Assembly (NCBI RefSeq): GCF_021531895.1
Contig: NZ_JAFBIX010000015.1
Span: 26,172 to 90,171 of the forward strand
Direction: 5' to 3'
Source of the DNA: Faecalicatena contorta
GTDB taxonomy: Bacteria; Bacillota; Clostridia; Lachnospirales; Lachnospiraceae
Length of the DNA: 64,000 nucleotides
The position numbers were made by a program, and so were the translations under genes. Shown one piece after another: positions 36,101 through 44,087 of the stretch. Within the stretch, counting starts at the first letter, position 1. Each line of letters starts with the position of its first letter. The notes under the pieces are model-generated. The model saw only the letters and a list, made by a program, of their open reading frames with translations. It was not told the DNA's origin and ran no database searches.

Positions 36101-39100
36101 TTTCGGACTGTAAGATGTATGGTGTGGAATTGGATTCTGTTTCAGGAAGAATTGCTGCACAACTTTATCAGAAATCCAAGATAGCGGTTGAGGGTTATGA
36201 GAAAGTAAATCTTCCAGACAGTTTTTTCGATGTTGCAATCGGCAATGTACCGTTTGGGGAGTTTAAAGTATTTGACAGCAGATATGACAGGTACAATTTC
36301 TTCATTCACGATTATTTCTTTGCGAAAACATTGGACAAGGTAAGACCGGGCGGTGTGATTGCATTTATTACTTCATCAGGAACCATGGATAAGAAGAATC
36401 CATATGTCAGAAGATACCTGGCACAGAGAGCAGAGCTGATCGGTGCAATCCGTCTGCCGAATGATACCTTTACCAAAAACGCAGGAACGAAAGTAACATC
36501 GGATATTTTATTCCTTCAGAAGCGTGACCATATGACACTGGAGGAACCGGACTGGGTATATCTGGATTATGATGACAACGGCATTGAACAGAACCGCTAT
36601 TATGTACAGCACCCGGAAATGATACTGGGAGAAATGGTTATGGAATCCGGTCCGTATGGCATGAGAAGTACTTGCAGACCGTATGAGGGCAGAGAACTGT
36701 CAGAACTTCTTTCAGTTGCAGTTGAAGCGTTAAAGGGTACGATTGAAGAAGTAGAAATGGAAGAACTGGTGGAGGAAGAAGACCATACGATTCCTGCAGA
36801 TCCATCGGTGAGCAATTATTCTTACACATTGGTAGATGGAAAGATTTACTATCGGGAAAACAGTCGTATGAAGCCGGTAACACTTCCGGTGACTGGAGTA
36901 AATCGTGTGAAAGGTATGATTGCAATCCGGGATTGTGCAAGAGAACTGATCCGGTATCAGACAGAAGGATATTCTGATGCAGTAATCGAAGGACAACAGA
37001 AGGAATTAAACCGTCTGTATGATCTCTTCCGCAGTAAATACGGACTGTTAAATGATCGTGCCAATATGCGTGTATTTGCAGACGATAATAGTTATCCATT
37101 GCTGAGTTCACTGGAGATTCTTGCAGAAGACGGAACACTGGAACGGAAAGCGGATATGTTTTCTAAGCGGACAATCAAAGCACATAAGGTAGTGAACAGT
37201 GTGGATACTGCCAGTGAAGCATTGTCAATTTCTCTTGCAGAAAAAGCAAAAGTGGATATGCCTTTCATGGCGAAACTGACCGGGAAAACAGAAGAAGAAC
37301 TGGAACAGGAGTTGTCCGGCGTTGTTTTTCGTTTACCGGAAAGTGATACAGAGAATCCAAAGTATGTTTCCGAAGACGAATATTTGTCAGGGAATGTAAG
37401 AGAGAAGTTGAAAGTGGCAGAACTTGCGGCACAGGCAGATGTAAGGTATCAGGTCAATGTAACTGCTTTGCAAAAAGTACAGCCAAAGGATTTAAGTGCT
37501 TCAGAAATCAATATCCGACTGGGGACAACGTGGCTTCCGGAGAGTGATGTTGAAGATTTTATGTTCCAGTTATTGAATACGCCCAATTATATGCAGTGGA
37601 AAATAAAAGTACATTTTTCTAAATATACGGGAGAATGGCAGGTAGAGGGAAGAAGTCTGGATAAGGGGAATGTAAAGGCAAACAATACCTATGGAACAAC
37701 AAGAGTCAGTGCGTATCGGATTATTGAAGATACCTTGAATCTAAGAGACGTTCGGATTTACGATTATGTGGAGGACGATGACAGAAAGAAAAAAGCTGTT
37801 CTAAATAAGAAAGAAACTGCCATAGCACAGGGAAAACAAGATCTGATCAAGCAGGCATTTCAGGATTGGATTTGGAAAGAACCGGAGCGCAGGCAGAGAC
37901 TTACTGATTATTACAATGAAAATTTCAATGCAATCCGACCAAGGGAATATGATGGAAGTCATCTGAACTTTTATGGAATGAATCCGGAAATCCGGCTACG
38001 GGAACATCAGAAAAATGGTGTTGCAAGAATCCTGTACGGCGGGAACACGCTGCTTGCCTATGTAGTTGGAGCAGGAAAGACGTATACGATGGTTGCGGCT
38101 GCAATGGAGAGTAAACGACTGGGACTTTGTCACAAGTCCATGGTTGTTGTACCGAACCACATCATTGAACAGTTTGCAGCCGAGTGGTTACAGCTTTATC
38201 CGGCAGCAAATTTACTGGTGGCAACCAAGAAAGACTTTGAAACCAAAAACCGAAAAAGATTCTGTGCCAGAATTGCTACCAGTGATATAGATGCGGTAAT
38301 TATCGGGCATAGTCAGTTTGAACGTATTCCATTGAGCATTGAACGTCAGCAAAGGACAATCCGCAGTCAGATTGAGGAACTTGTGCAGGGAATTACAGAG
38401 GAAAAAGCAAGGAATGGAAACAAATTTACAATCAAGCAGTTGGAAAAGACGAAGAAGTCATTGCTTGTGCGACTGGAAAAACTGAATGACCAGAGTAAAA
38501 AAGACCAGGTGATCAACTTTGAAGAATTGGGAATTGACCGCTTATTTGTTGATGAAGCGGATGGATACAAGAATTTGTATCTATATACGAAAATGAGAAA
38601 TGTAGCAGGCATTGCCCAGACAGAAGCGTTGAAGTCCTCTGATATGTTTATGAAATGCCAGTACCTTGACGAACTGACTGGAGGAAAAGGTGTGGTATTC
38701 GCTACAGGAACACCAGTCAGCAACAGTGTGGTGGAACTATATACCATGCAGAGATACTTGCAGCATCATACATTGGTGGAGCATAACCTACAGCATTTTG
38801 ACGCATGGGCATCAACTTTCGGAGAAACAGTGACAGCAATCGAGCTTGCCCCGGAAGGGACAGGCTACCGTCTAAAAACGAGATTCGCAAAGTTTTATAA
38901 TCTTCCGGAGCTTATGCAGATGTTTCGGGAGGTGGCAGATATTCAGACTGCTGACATGTTGAATCTTCCAGTACCGGAAGTAGAGTACCGGGTTGTATCT
39001 GTAAAACCAAGTGAAATGCAGCGTGACATGGTTGCAGAACTGGGAGAACGTGCGGAGCGTGTAAGGGATGGAATGGTCAATGCCACTGAAGATAACATGC

Positions 39101-40464
39101 TGCTGATTACCAATGACGGAAGAAAACTGGCTCTGGATCAGCGAATGATGAATGAATTGTTACCGGATTATCCAGAGAGTAAAGTCAATGCGTGTGTAGA
39201 GGAAGTCTATAACTTCTGGGAGCAGGGGCAGGAAAAGAGATTGACGCAGTTGGTATTTTGTGATTTATCTACCCCGAAAACAGATGGAAGTTTCAGTGTT
39301 TATAACGATGTAAGGGATAAGTTGATTGCCAAAGGGATTCCGCCGGAGGAGATTGCATTTATTCATGATGCTAATACCGAAGTACGAAAAAAAGAATTAT
39401 TTTCAAAAGTAAGAAGAGGTGCTGTCCGTATTTTAATGGGCAGCACTTTTAAAATGGGAGCCGGTACGAATGTGCAGGATTTGATTATTGCAAGCCATGA
39501 CCTGGACTGTCCATGGCGTCCGAGAGACTTGGAGCAGAGAGCAGGACGAACCGTCCGGCAGGGAAACAAAAATCCGAAAGTAGATATTGTCCGTTACGTT
39601 ACAGAAGGAACTTTCGATGCTTATCTATATCAGATTATAGAGAATAAGCAGAAATTCATCTCTCAAATCATGACCAGTAAAAGTCCGGCAAGGTCAGTGG
39701 AGGATATTGATGAAGTGGCACTGTCTTATGCAGAAATCAAAGCCTTAGCAGTTGGAAATCCGTATATAAAAGAGAAGATGGATTTGGATATTCAGGTATC
39801 AAAGCTTCAGTTATTGAAACAGAGTTTTCTCAGCCAGAAGTATGAAATGGAAGATAAAGCAGTGCGATATTTCCCAAATGAAATCAAACAGTGCGAACAA
39901 CGGATTGCGGATTACGAATCAGATATTGCATTGGCAAAGGAAAATACGCCGCCAGACCGGGAGACCTTTCCGGCGATGCAGATTCATGATGTTGTATATA
40001 CAGAAAAGAAAGAGGCAGGACAGGCAATCATAGAAGCCTGTAAAGCAATGAAGTCAGCAGAAGCGGTGCTGCTTGGAAGGTATCGTGGCTTCCCAATGAA
40101 ACTATCTTATGATTCTTTTCAAAAGGTATTTATCATTTCCATGTATGGAAAACAAGTATATCATGTACCGCTTGGTTCAGATATTCATGGTAATATTACC
40201 CGTCTGGATAATAAGATTCAGGAACTGCCTGACAAGATGTTACGGTGGCAGGACGAGTTAGAAAACCTCAAGGTACAGTTGGAAAATGCCAAAGAGGAAG
40301 CACAGAAAGAGTTTCCACAGGAAGAAGAACTGGCAGAAAAGGTAGCAAGGCTTGGAGAATTAAACGTACTTCTGGATATGGATAAGAAAGACCAGGTGCT
40401 GTTGGACGATGGAGAAGGAGTGGAGATAGAACCGGAACAAAAGAAAAAAGAGCGTGAGCGGTAA
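33169..40464 (+). CDS. Giant ArdC-like / N6-adenine methylase / SNF2 helicase fusion (DarB-like)
   Basis: About 2,431 residues. The N-terminal ArdC-like domain (about 1-130, SKNYRLPFDEQLLIHVQRPEA) is followed by a low-complexity linker (about 270-420) and LPD-like segments. The methylase has ILEPSCGVGNFIG at about 960 and the NPPF-type motif as GNVPFGEF at about 1026. The SNF2 helicase has Walker A VGAGKT (about 1634), DEAD in FVDEADGYKNL (about 1794), ATGTPVSNS and QRAGRTVRQGN (about 2123). Proteins like P1 DarB protect transferred DNA from host restriction, the likely role here. The GTG at 33169 is chosen: GGAGG is 7 bases upstream. The linker overlaps tnpV in another frame. Confidence 0.93.
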   Translation: MVKKFDVITKLYEEATQEVTESPEKWIAFLQSASKNYRLPFDEQLLIHVQRPEATAVLPMEKWNEKFGRWVKRDSKGIAVFDKSSDRLKLKYYFDVSDTREGKYKRLVRPVSLWSVAEEQQEPVKEALVNTFGVTDGDRKEFAMVILEASLNIAEDNIGDYLPDILLATKDSPLEEIDEFNIRLKMKQLLANSISYMLFLRCGIEPDIYLETRDFQNIRDFHTKELVNLFGVAASDMSEMALGEVADTIRKLKIQERKQRTFVEQKTTDYNVDNKQEIATERGQDNGSNHIQQTGRLSPAESYNSRGRGSSPWEVRISPKTISDEESVRNVSESSDSGNIEPASDSDGGRSTEQNGDTYSADGRERGRDRRTESQRSDGVDRENEQYPAESAGNREERNPGELEENNRSSDILPSEEEQLQILEEKAEEKSPAFSFSQELIDEVLQDGPHFADGKYDIYSYLKQEHSTSENVKFLQGAYGMGGRTLNINGIKLDENYDSKGIKLRKGYEVDSPEILLKWNVVVKRVGELIAVGRYLSEQEQKEFPEYEKRKIARGRPLQEESELQLISDRAVTESENESADYDISEDTVVTIGMKDYEVEFLSAERVVLRDQQYPIFSEELSREEFDRKICENPANDHLKIKRPLPELPAEEEKEAQPTDVPSEETETELSIPEQNYQFVMKMAGEVLRGEVDFKTFEAGAGFMPLTIEQVGDNFIVISHYYEQNGDAMADPDMEFAYDNDRKTLQARTYQQDALQRYDEVYGDDGYNEELEEELNLFAHEWFQTIEKQGYVPVQEAAELEAGELPAEEENTLELAPSWEQGEPAKKAQSYDLYPEVSGQNRHQYQIMEEVPEYGSAKEKFRANIAAIQLLKKCENEHRYATPEEQEILAKYVGWGGLSDAFDPKKSAWAAEYLELQTVLSEEEYESARESTLTAFYTPPIVIKSMYQALENMGLKSGNILEPSCGVGNFIGMKPESLSDCKMYGVELDSVSGRIAAQLYQKSKIAVEGYEKVNLPDSFFDVAIGNVPFGEFKVFDSRYDRYNFFIHDYFFAKTLDKVRPGGVIAFITSSGTMDKKNPYVRRYLAQRAELIGAIRLPNDTFTKNAGTKVTSDILFLQKRDHMTLEEPDWVYLDYDDNGIEQNRYYVQHPEMILGEMVMESGPYGMRSTCRPYEGRELSELLSVAVEALKGTIEEVEMEELVEEEDHTIPADPSVSNYSYTLVDGKIYYRENSRMKPVTLPVTGVNRVKGMIAIRDCARELIRYQTEGYSDAVIEGQQKELNRLYDLFRSKYGLLNDRANMRVFADDNSYPLLSSLEILAEDGTLERKADMFSKRTIKAHKVVNSVDTASEALSISLAEKAKVDMPFMAKLTGKTEEELEQELSGVVFRLPESDTENPKYVSEDEYLSGNVREKLKVAELAAQADVRYQVNVTALQKVQPKDLSASEINIRLGTTWLPESDVEDFMFQLLNTPNYMQWKIKVHFSKYTGEWQVEGRSLDKGNVKANNTYGTTRVSAYRIIEDTLNLRDVRIYDYVEDDDRKKKAVLNKKETAIAQGKQDLIKQAFQDWIWKEPERRQRLTDYYNENFNAIRPREYDGSHLNFYGMNPEIRLREHQKNGVARILYGGNTLLAYVVGAGKTYTMVAAAMESKRLGLCHKSMVVVPNHIIEQFAAEWLQLYPAANLLVATKKDFETKNRKRFCARIATSDIDAVIIGHSQFERIPLSIERQQRTIRSQIEELVQGITEEKARNGNKFTIKQLEKTKKSLLVRLEKLNDQSKKDQVINFEELGIDRLFVDEADGYKNLYLYTKMRNVAGIAQTEALKSSDMFMKCQYLDELTGGKGVVFATGTPVSNSVVELYTMQRYLQHHTLVEHNLQHFDAWASTFGETVTAIELAPEGTGYRLKTRFAKFYNLPELMQMFREVADIQTADMLNLPVPEVEYRVVSVKPSEMQRDMVAELGERAERVRDGMVNATEDNMLLITNDGRKLALDQRMMNELLPDYPESKVNACVEEVYNFWEQGQEKRLTQLVFCDLSTPKTDGSFSVYNDVRDKLIAKGIPPEEIAFIHDANTEVRKKELFSKVRRGAVRILMGSTFKMGAGTNVQDLIIASHDLDCPWRPRDLEQRAGRTVRQGNKNPKVDIVRYVTEGTFDAYLYQIIENKQKFISQIMTSKSPARSVEDIDEVALSYAEIKALAVGNPYIKEKMDLDIQVSKLQLLKQSFLSQKYEMEDKAVRYFPNEIKQCEQRIADYESDIALAKENTPPDRETFPAMQIHDVVYTEKKEAGQAIIEACKAMKSAEAVLLGRYRGFPMKLSYDSFQKVFIISMYGKQVYHVPLGSDIHGNITRLDNKIQELPDKMLRWQDELENLKVQLENAKEEAQKEFPQEEELAEKVARLGELNVLLDMDKKDQVLLDDGEGVEIEPEQKKKERER
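34025..34378 (+). CDS. tnpV: TnpV-like transposon protein, nested in another frame of the methylase/helicase gene
   Basis: 117 residues, opening MAAITYSRQGDYLLPNL and continuing YLRKQYLMKNRYGMYLNLL, then NQHLIQTEEEAQNRM and IRQRAQEIVRNEI. These match my knowledge of the transposon-encoded protein TnpV found on clostridial and Lachnospiraceae mobile elements; its function is not established. The ATG at 34025 has AAGGGG 8 bases upstream. The whole gene lies inside the disordered Ser/Arg/Asp/Glu-rich linker of the large protein, one frame over. The well-folded-looking composition of this frame and the poor composition of the host frame suggest that TnpV is the constrained reading. Confidence 0.8.
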   Translation: MAAITYSRQGDYLLPNLTIPEGEEVHLGKYAYLRKQYLMKNRYGMYLNLLTAGTLNQHLIQTEEEAQNRMETLIQQMAENEGVTEELKARDQMEWIGRMNNIRQRAQEIVRNEILEN

Positions 40465-40470
40465 AAGGGA

Positions 40471-40503
40471 TTCAGTCTGCCAGAGAGTTTCTGGCAGATT
40501 GAA
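40471..40503 (+). other. Strong hairpin after the methylase/helicase gene, no T-run
   Basis: TTCAGTCTGCCAG pairs with CTGGCAGATTGAA (12 of 13 Watson-Crick, one G-T) around a 7-base loop, seven bases after the stop. Without a T-run it is more likely an mRNA 3'-stabilising or processing stem than a terminator. Confidence 0.6.
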
Positions 40504-40577
40504 TGTGAAAATCGCACAGTCGTTTTCTCCTGAGAAACTTGTTATAGTTAGCAAAAAAGAACAGGAGGAAGTAGAGC

Positions 40578-40928
40578 ATGAAATCATTATTTTCAGAAAA
40601 CGATATTGTTTTACCTGAGTGGTTGGGAATTCTATTGGAAAAAGTAGACAGAGATACGGTTCAGGAATTACTTGCAGAACACGAGGAATATCAGACTTTC
40701 TGCGCAAAGAGAAAAGAATTGCTGAACCAGTATCCAGTTATAGAAAAATTATTAGATGATAACGGTGAAGTTAGAATATCAGAGCAGGAACATCAGGCAG
40801 TATTGGAGTATTTGCAAGTCAGAGATAAAATAGAGAACAAAGAACGCTTGTACCATTATTTGTACGGACATATCCATTGTTATGAATATATGAAAAAGAT
40901 TGGAGTGATAAAACATGAAAATCAGTGA
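40578..40928 (+). CDS. Small helical ICE protein, first of a tandem paralogue pair
   Basis: 116 residues, soluble and helical, no firm family name. AGGAGGAAG lies before the ATG. It ends 14 bases into the next gene, and both proteins share the pattern (E-x-LL-x-E/Q-x6-F/I, LLxxYPxxxxxxDxNG, then LxxYxxGxxxxxEYxxxI), so they are diverged tandem copies. Proteins of this kind lie between the DarB-like and TOPRIM genes in related elements. Function unknown. Confidence 0.75.
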   Translation: MKSLFSENDIVLPEWLGILLEKVDRDTVQELLAEHEEYQTFCAKRKELLNQYPVIEKLLDDNGEVRISEQEHQAVLEYLQVRDKIENKERLYHYLYGHIHCYEYMKKIGVIKHENQ

Positions 40929-41253
40929 TTTTGATATTTATCACTTACCGCCTTTAATGGGAATGTTTGTAGATTATCTTGAAAATGAATGTGAAAGATT
41001 GCTGCAGGAATCGCCACAATTTATTGAGTTGCAGAGAGAAGACCATGCATTACTGGATGAATATCCATTCTTAAATATGATTACCGACAGCAATGGGGTC
41101 ACGAAAGCATTGGATTTGAATTATGCAGAGACAGAAGCTTTGGCGAAATTTTGTTTAGTGGAAGACGATATAAACTGTTGGAAACGGTTGCAGATGTATT
41201 TATTAGGGATTGCACATGCGATGGAGATTATTGAGTTATTGAAGTTGGATTAG
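40915..41253 (+). CDS. Small helical ICE protein, second of the tandem paralogue pair
   Basis: 112 residues, opening MKISDFDIYHLPPLMGMF. The middle, DEYPFLNMITDSNG, aligns with NQYPVIEKLLDDNG of the preceding protein, and both end in a helix with a tyrosine/leucine-rich face. Its ATG lies inside the end of the previous gene with GGAGTGAT upstream, indicating coupled translation and perhaps a heterodimer. No known function. Confidence 0.75.
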   Translation: MKISDFDIYHLPPLMGMFVDYLENECERLLQESPQFIELQREDHALLDEYPFLNMITDSNGVTKALDLNYAETEALAKFCLVEDDINCWKRLQMYLLGIAHAMEIIELLKLD

Positions 41254-41349
41254 TAAAAACATGGAGCTTGTATAGGAGAAGAAACTATGTTAATCTGTTA
41301 TAAACAAACGGAAGAAAAGGAAGATACGGAAAAAGAAAGAGGTGATACT

Positions 41350-42150
41350 ATGGCAGAGAATACTACAAAAGAATTAGATTTTGACCGGAAGCATGAAGAA
41401 GATTTACAGCGTCTGAGGGGACTGAGATTGTTGGACGATGATTTCATGCAAAAAGTATTTGAGGATAAAGCGTGTACAGAATTTTTGCTTCAAATTATTT
41501 TAAACAGGACAGATTTGAAAGTATTGCGAGTGAACGGACAGCAGGATATTAAGAATTTGCAGGGACGTTCGGTAAGACTGGACATCTTGGCTGTTGATGC
41601 GAATAACAGAGTGTACAATATCGAGATACAAAGAAGTGATAAGGGTGCCGGAGTGAAAAGAGCAAGATATAACAGCAGCCTTATCGACGCAAATGTGACA
41701 GAGCCTGGTGAAAAATATGAAAATTTGTGTGAATCCTATGTTATTTTTATTACAGAAAATGATATAATGAAAGCGGGATTACCAATCTATCATATTGACA
41801 GAACGGTAAAAGAAACAGGCGAATTATTTGGCGATGAATCACATATTATATATGTGAACTCACAAATTAAAGACGAATCCGCATTAGGAATGTTGATGCA
41901 TGATTTTTCCTGTACCGATGCCAAGGATATGAAATATAAAATCTTGGCAGATCGAGTCCGATATTTCAAAGAAGATGAGAAAGGAGTTGCGACTATGTGC
42001 AAAGCGATGGAAGAAATGCGAAAAGAAGAATTGATAGAAGTAGCAGAGCGTTTGTTGAAATTAAAAAAATTGTCATATGAAGAAATTGCAGAAATAGCAA
42101 AACTGACAGTAGAAGAAGTCAAAGCTCTGGACGAGAAAGAAATTGCTTAG
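41350..42150 (+). CDS. Rpn-family PD-(D/E)XK nuclease (recombination-promoting nuclease / putative transposase)
   Basis: 266 residues from this start. The PD-(D/E)XK core is RSVRLDILAVDANNRVYNIEIQR, with Asp, Glu and Gln in the usual order, preceded by the FMQKVFEDKACTEFLL helix seen in the Rpn group. A coiled-coil C-terminus with an HTH-like helix (LSYEEIAEIAKLTVEEVKAL) follows. Rpn proteins cut DNA and raise recombination in E. coli; the role on an ICE is not known. Two starts are possible: ATG 41287 with AGGAG, and ATG 41350 with GAGGTGAT. The latter matches where family similarity begins. It is followed by a terminator, so it closes this transcript. Confidence 0.85.
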   Translation: MAENTTKELDFDRKHEEDLQRLRGLRLLDDDFMQKVFEDKACTEFLLQIILNRTDLKVLRVNGQQDIKNLQGRSVRLDILAVDANNRVYNIEIQRSDKGAGVKRARYNSSLIDANVTEPGEKYENLCESYVIFITENDIMKAGLPIYHIDRTVKETGELFGDESHIIYVNSQIKDESALGMLMHDFSCTDAKDMKYKILADRVRYFKEDEKGVATMCKAMEEMRKEELIEVAERLLKLKKLSYEEIAEIAKLTVEEVKALDEKEIA

Positions 42151-42165
42151 CATGAAAATGCTACA

Positions 42166-42208
42166 TAACCGGGTGGTTTCCTAAAAGGGAAATTACCCGG
42201 TTATTTTT
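42166..42208 (+). terminator. Terminator after the Rpn nuclease gene
   Basis: TAACCGGGT pairs with ACCCGGTTA, extended by TTTCC/GGAAA, followed by TTTTTAT. Confidence 0.85.
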
Positions 42209-42258
42209 ATGTCCGGATATGAAAAATATCAATTCAGGGCAGGAAAGGAGAGGAGCTT

Positions 42259-43239
42259 ATGCCATATATACCACCTCAGGTTGTGCAGGAAGTAAAGCGA
42301 ATGGACTTGCTGACTTATCTGAAAAATTATGAACCATATGAGTTGGTTCATTTTTCCGGTAACACTTATACTACCAGAACGCATGACAGTCTGAAGATAT
42401 CTAATGGTAAATGGATGTGGTGGAGCCAGAGAACTGGTGGCAGGTCAGCACTGGATTATTTAATCAAAGTAAGAGGATACAGCTTTTTAGAGGCGGTTGA
42501 ATTGCTTGCGGAGCGGGCGAATATTCAACCGCCTCTTTCTGTATCAGAACAGCTTCCAGTGGAAAAACATCTGCTGTTACCAAAAGAAAATCGGTATCAC
42601 ACAAATGTATTCAGTTATCTTACCGGACGGGGAATTGATAAAGAAATTATTCGATTCTGCATAGAAACTGGAAGAATTTATGAGAGTGCGTATCATCATA
42701 ATGCCGTTTTTGTTGGCATGGATCAGCAGGGAGAACCGAAATATGCAGCACTTCGTGGAATCAATACGGATTTTATCGGAGAAGCAAATGGAAGTGACAA
42801 GAACTATTCTTTTTCAATTCCGGCAGGGAAAATGAGTGATCAGGTTCATGTATTTGAATCTGCGATTGACCTGTTATCTTATGCAACGATGCAGAAACTG
42901 GACGGGAAAGAGTGGCAGACGGAGCATTTATTGTCGTTGGCGGGGGTATATCAGCCTGCAAAAGAGATTGAAAAAAGCAAAATTCCGGCAGCGTTGGCAC
43001 AATTTCTAAAGGAACATACAGACGTGAAAGAAATTGTATTGCATCTGGATAATGATCGCACCGGAAGACTTGCAACAAAAGCAATCCAGACGGTTGCACC
43101 CGAAAAATATCATGTAAAAGATCAACCACCAGCTAAAGGAAAAGACTGTAATGATATGTTATGTCTGAGATTAAATCTTGGATTAACAAGGCGGGAAAAG
43201 TCAAAAAATCAGAAAAGCAGCCGCTTATGGGAACGGTGA
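42259..43239 (+). CDS. DUF3991/TOPRIM primase-like protein
   Basis: 326 residues. The N-terminal part (about 1-100) carries the region seen in DUF3991 proteins (WMWWSQRTGGRSALDYLI). The TOPRIM fold (about 190-300) has the catalytic Glu in HVFESAIDLLSY and the DxD in VLHLDNDRTGR, ending GKDCNDML. Proteins with this pair are found on many conjugative elements and may prime synthesis of the complementary strand after transfer. AGGAGAGGAGC precedes the ATG. The final 25 residues are basic and less conserved-looking. It opens the block that leads to the relaxase. Confidence 0.88.
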   Translation: MPYIPPQVVQEVKRMDLLTYLKNYEPYELVHFSGNTYTTRTHDSLKISNGKWMWWSQRTGGRSALDYLIKVRGYSFLEAVELLAERANIQPPLSVSEQLPVEKHLLLPKENRYHTNVFSYLTGRGIDKEIIRFCIETGRIYESAYHHNAVFVGMDQQGEPKYAALRGINTDFIGEANGSDKNYSFSIPAGKMSDQVHVFESAIDLLSYATMQKLDGKEWQTEHLLSLAGVYQPAKEIEKSKIPAALAQFLKEHTDVKEIVLHLDNDRTGRLATKAIQTVAPEKYHVKDQPPAKGKDCNDMLCLRLNLGLTRREKSKNQKSSRLWER

Positions 43240-43264
43240 GCAGGAAGAAAGGAGACGGAATTAC

Positions 43265-43702
43265 ATGAAAATAGTGAAGTATGAGCTGTCACTGGTTCAT
43301 AAAAAAGAGTTGATTTTAACGATGGAAGATGATGTGGACAGTGAAGATCTGTTGAAGATTTTTCTGGAAACACAGGTGAAAGAAGAAAAAGAACAGGACG
43401 GATTGCTTGGAATTATTGCTGAAAAGGTATCAGAAGAAAGCTGTACGGAGCAGTGTGAAAGCTGTCAAAAGTATTGTCCGGCGAGTGAAGAATGTATGGC
43501 AACTGATGAAAATGTACGCTGCACAGAGTGCGAATATTTGTGTAAAACCTGTGGGCGATGTGAACTGAAAGAGGAAAAAGACTTCGGACATGATTGTGGT
43601 CAGGAGTGTAAAGAGTGTGGATTTGCTTGTACAAAATGTGGTTGCTGTACAAATCCAATGTTGGAATTGCAGCCAGGAAAGCATTTGTTTTTCGGACGGT
43701 AA
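43265..43702 (+). CDS. Cysteine-rich protein, probable multi-metal or Fe-S binder
   Basis: 145 residues. The N-terminal 58 form a plain alpha/beta segment; residues about 59-130 hold 17 cysteines as repeated CxxC and CxxxC knuckles (CESCQKYC, CTECEYLC, CKTCGRC, CKECGFAC, CTKCGCC). Such spacing suits several zinc ribbons or ferredoxin-like clusters. AAGGAGAC precedes the ATG. No family name can be given with confidence. Its position, 26 bases after the TOPRIM gene and before the mobilization genes, suggests a DNA-processing or redox-sensing accessory role; this is inference. Confidence 0.8.
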   Translation: MKIVKYELSLVHKKELILTMEDDVDSEDLLKIFLETQVKEEKEQDGLLGIIAEKVSEESCTEQCESCQKYCPASEECMATDENVRCTECEYLCKTCGRCELKEEKDFGHDCGQECKECGFACTKCGCCTNPMLELQPGKHLFFGR

Positions 43703-43873
43703 ATTCTCTGATACCCGGAACAGCGAGACGGGTGCAGAGGAATACACAATACTAGCAAGCAACGCCTTTGGATTGCCATACAGGTTTTCCCTGTCTGTCA
43801 GTCCTACAGCAGCTTGTCAGGGAGAATCCCTGAAACCCTTACACAATAGTTAAAATATGGAGAAACAGGAGAC
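43703..43873. other. Non-coding segment with inverted repeats, candidate oriT
   Basis: 171 bases without a supported gene upstream of the mobilization block. It holds TCAGGGA-gaa-TCCCTGA (43817-43833) and a second arm, GGTTTTCCCTG (about 43782-43792), that can pair across it with CAGGGA and AAACC, giving alternative structures. Origins of transfer often lie here as inverted repeats near mobC and relaxase genes. No known nick-site consensus is recognised. Confidence 0.3.
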
Positions 43874-43966
43874 ATGAAGAAAATGATTTTATTTGTTGCA
43901 GGAATATTTATCGGAAGTACAGTCGGTGTAATTGCAATGTGCATTTTACAGGTGAACAGAAAGTAA
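43874..43966 (+). CDS. 30-residue single-span membrane peptide (DUF3789 type)
   Basis: MKKMILFVAGIFIGSTVGVI followed by a short hydrophobic end and a VNRK tail: one transmembrane helix and little else. Very small proteins of this pattern (DUF3789) are known from Tn1549-like elements. AGGAG lies close to the first ATG; an ATG three codons later has more usual spacing. Function unknown; it may attach to the transfer complex at the membrane. Confidence 0.65.
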   Translation: MKKMILFVAGIFIGSTVGVIAMCILQVNRK

Positions 43967-43982
43967 GTGGAGGAAACAGAAA

Positions 43983-44087
43983 ATGGAAACTGTTGATATT
44001 ACAATCAGAAACAAGAAAAAAGAAGTAAAACGATACGAAACGTATTTAAAGAAGTTGGGCAAAAAGAAAGGGGAACAGAAGAAATGA
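43983..44087 (+). CDS. 34-residue basic peptide overlapping the DUF5688 gene
   Basis: METVDITIRNKKKEVKRYET then a Lys-rich tail. GGAGG lies 9 bases before the ATG and the stop overlaps the next start (ATGA), so it is probably translated and couples the DUF5688 gene. Strongly basic, with possible nucleic acid contact. No family known. Confidence 0.55.
   Translation: METVDITIRNKKKEVKRYETYLKKLGKKKGEQKK

Noticed and set aside
43590..43853. 87-codon frame after the cysteine-rich gene
   Set aside because: It overlaps the cysteine-rich frame, lacks a ribosome binding site, and its C-terminal part is just the inverted-repeat region.
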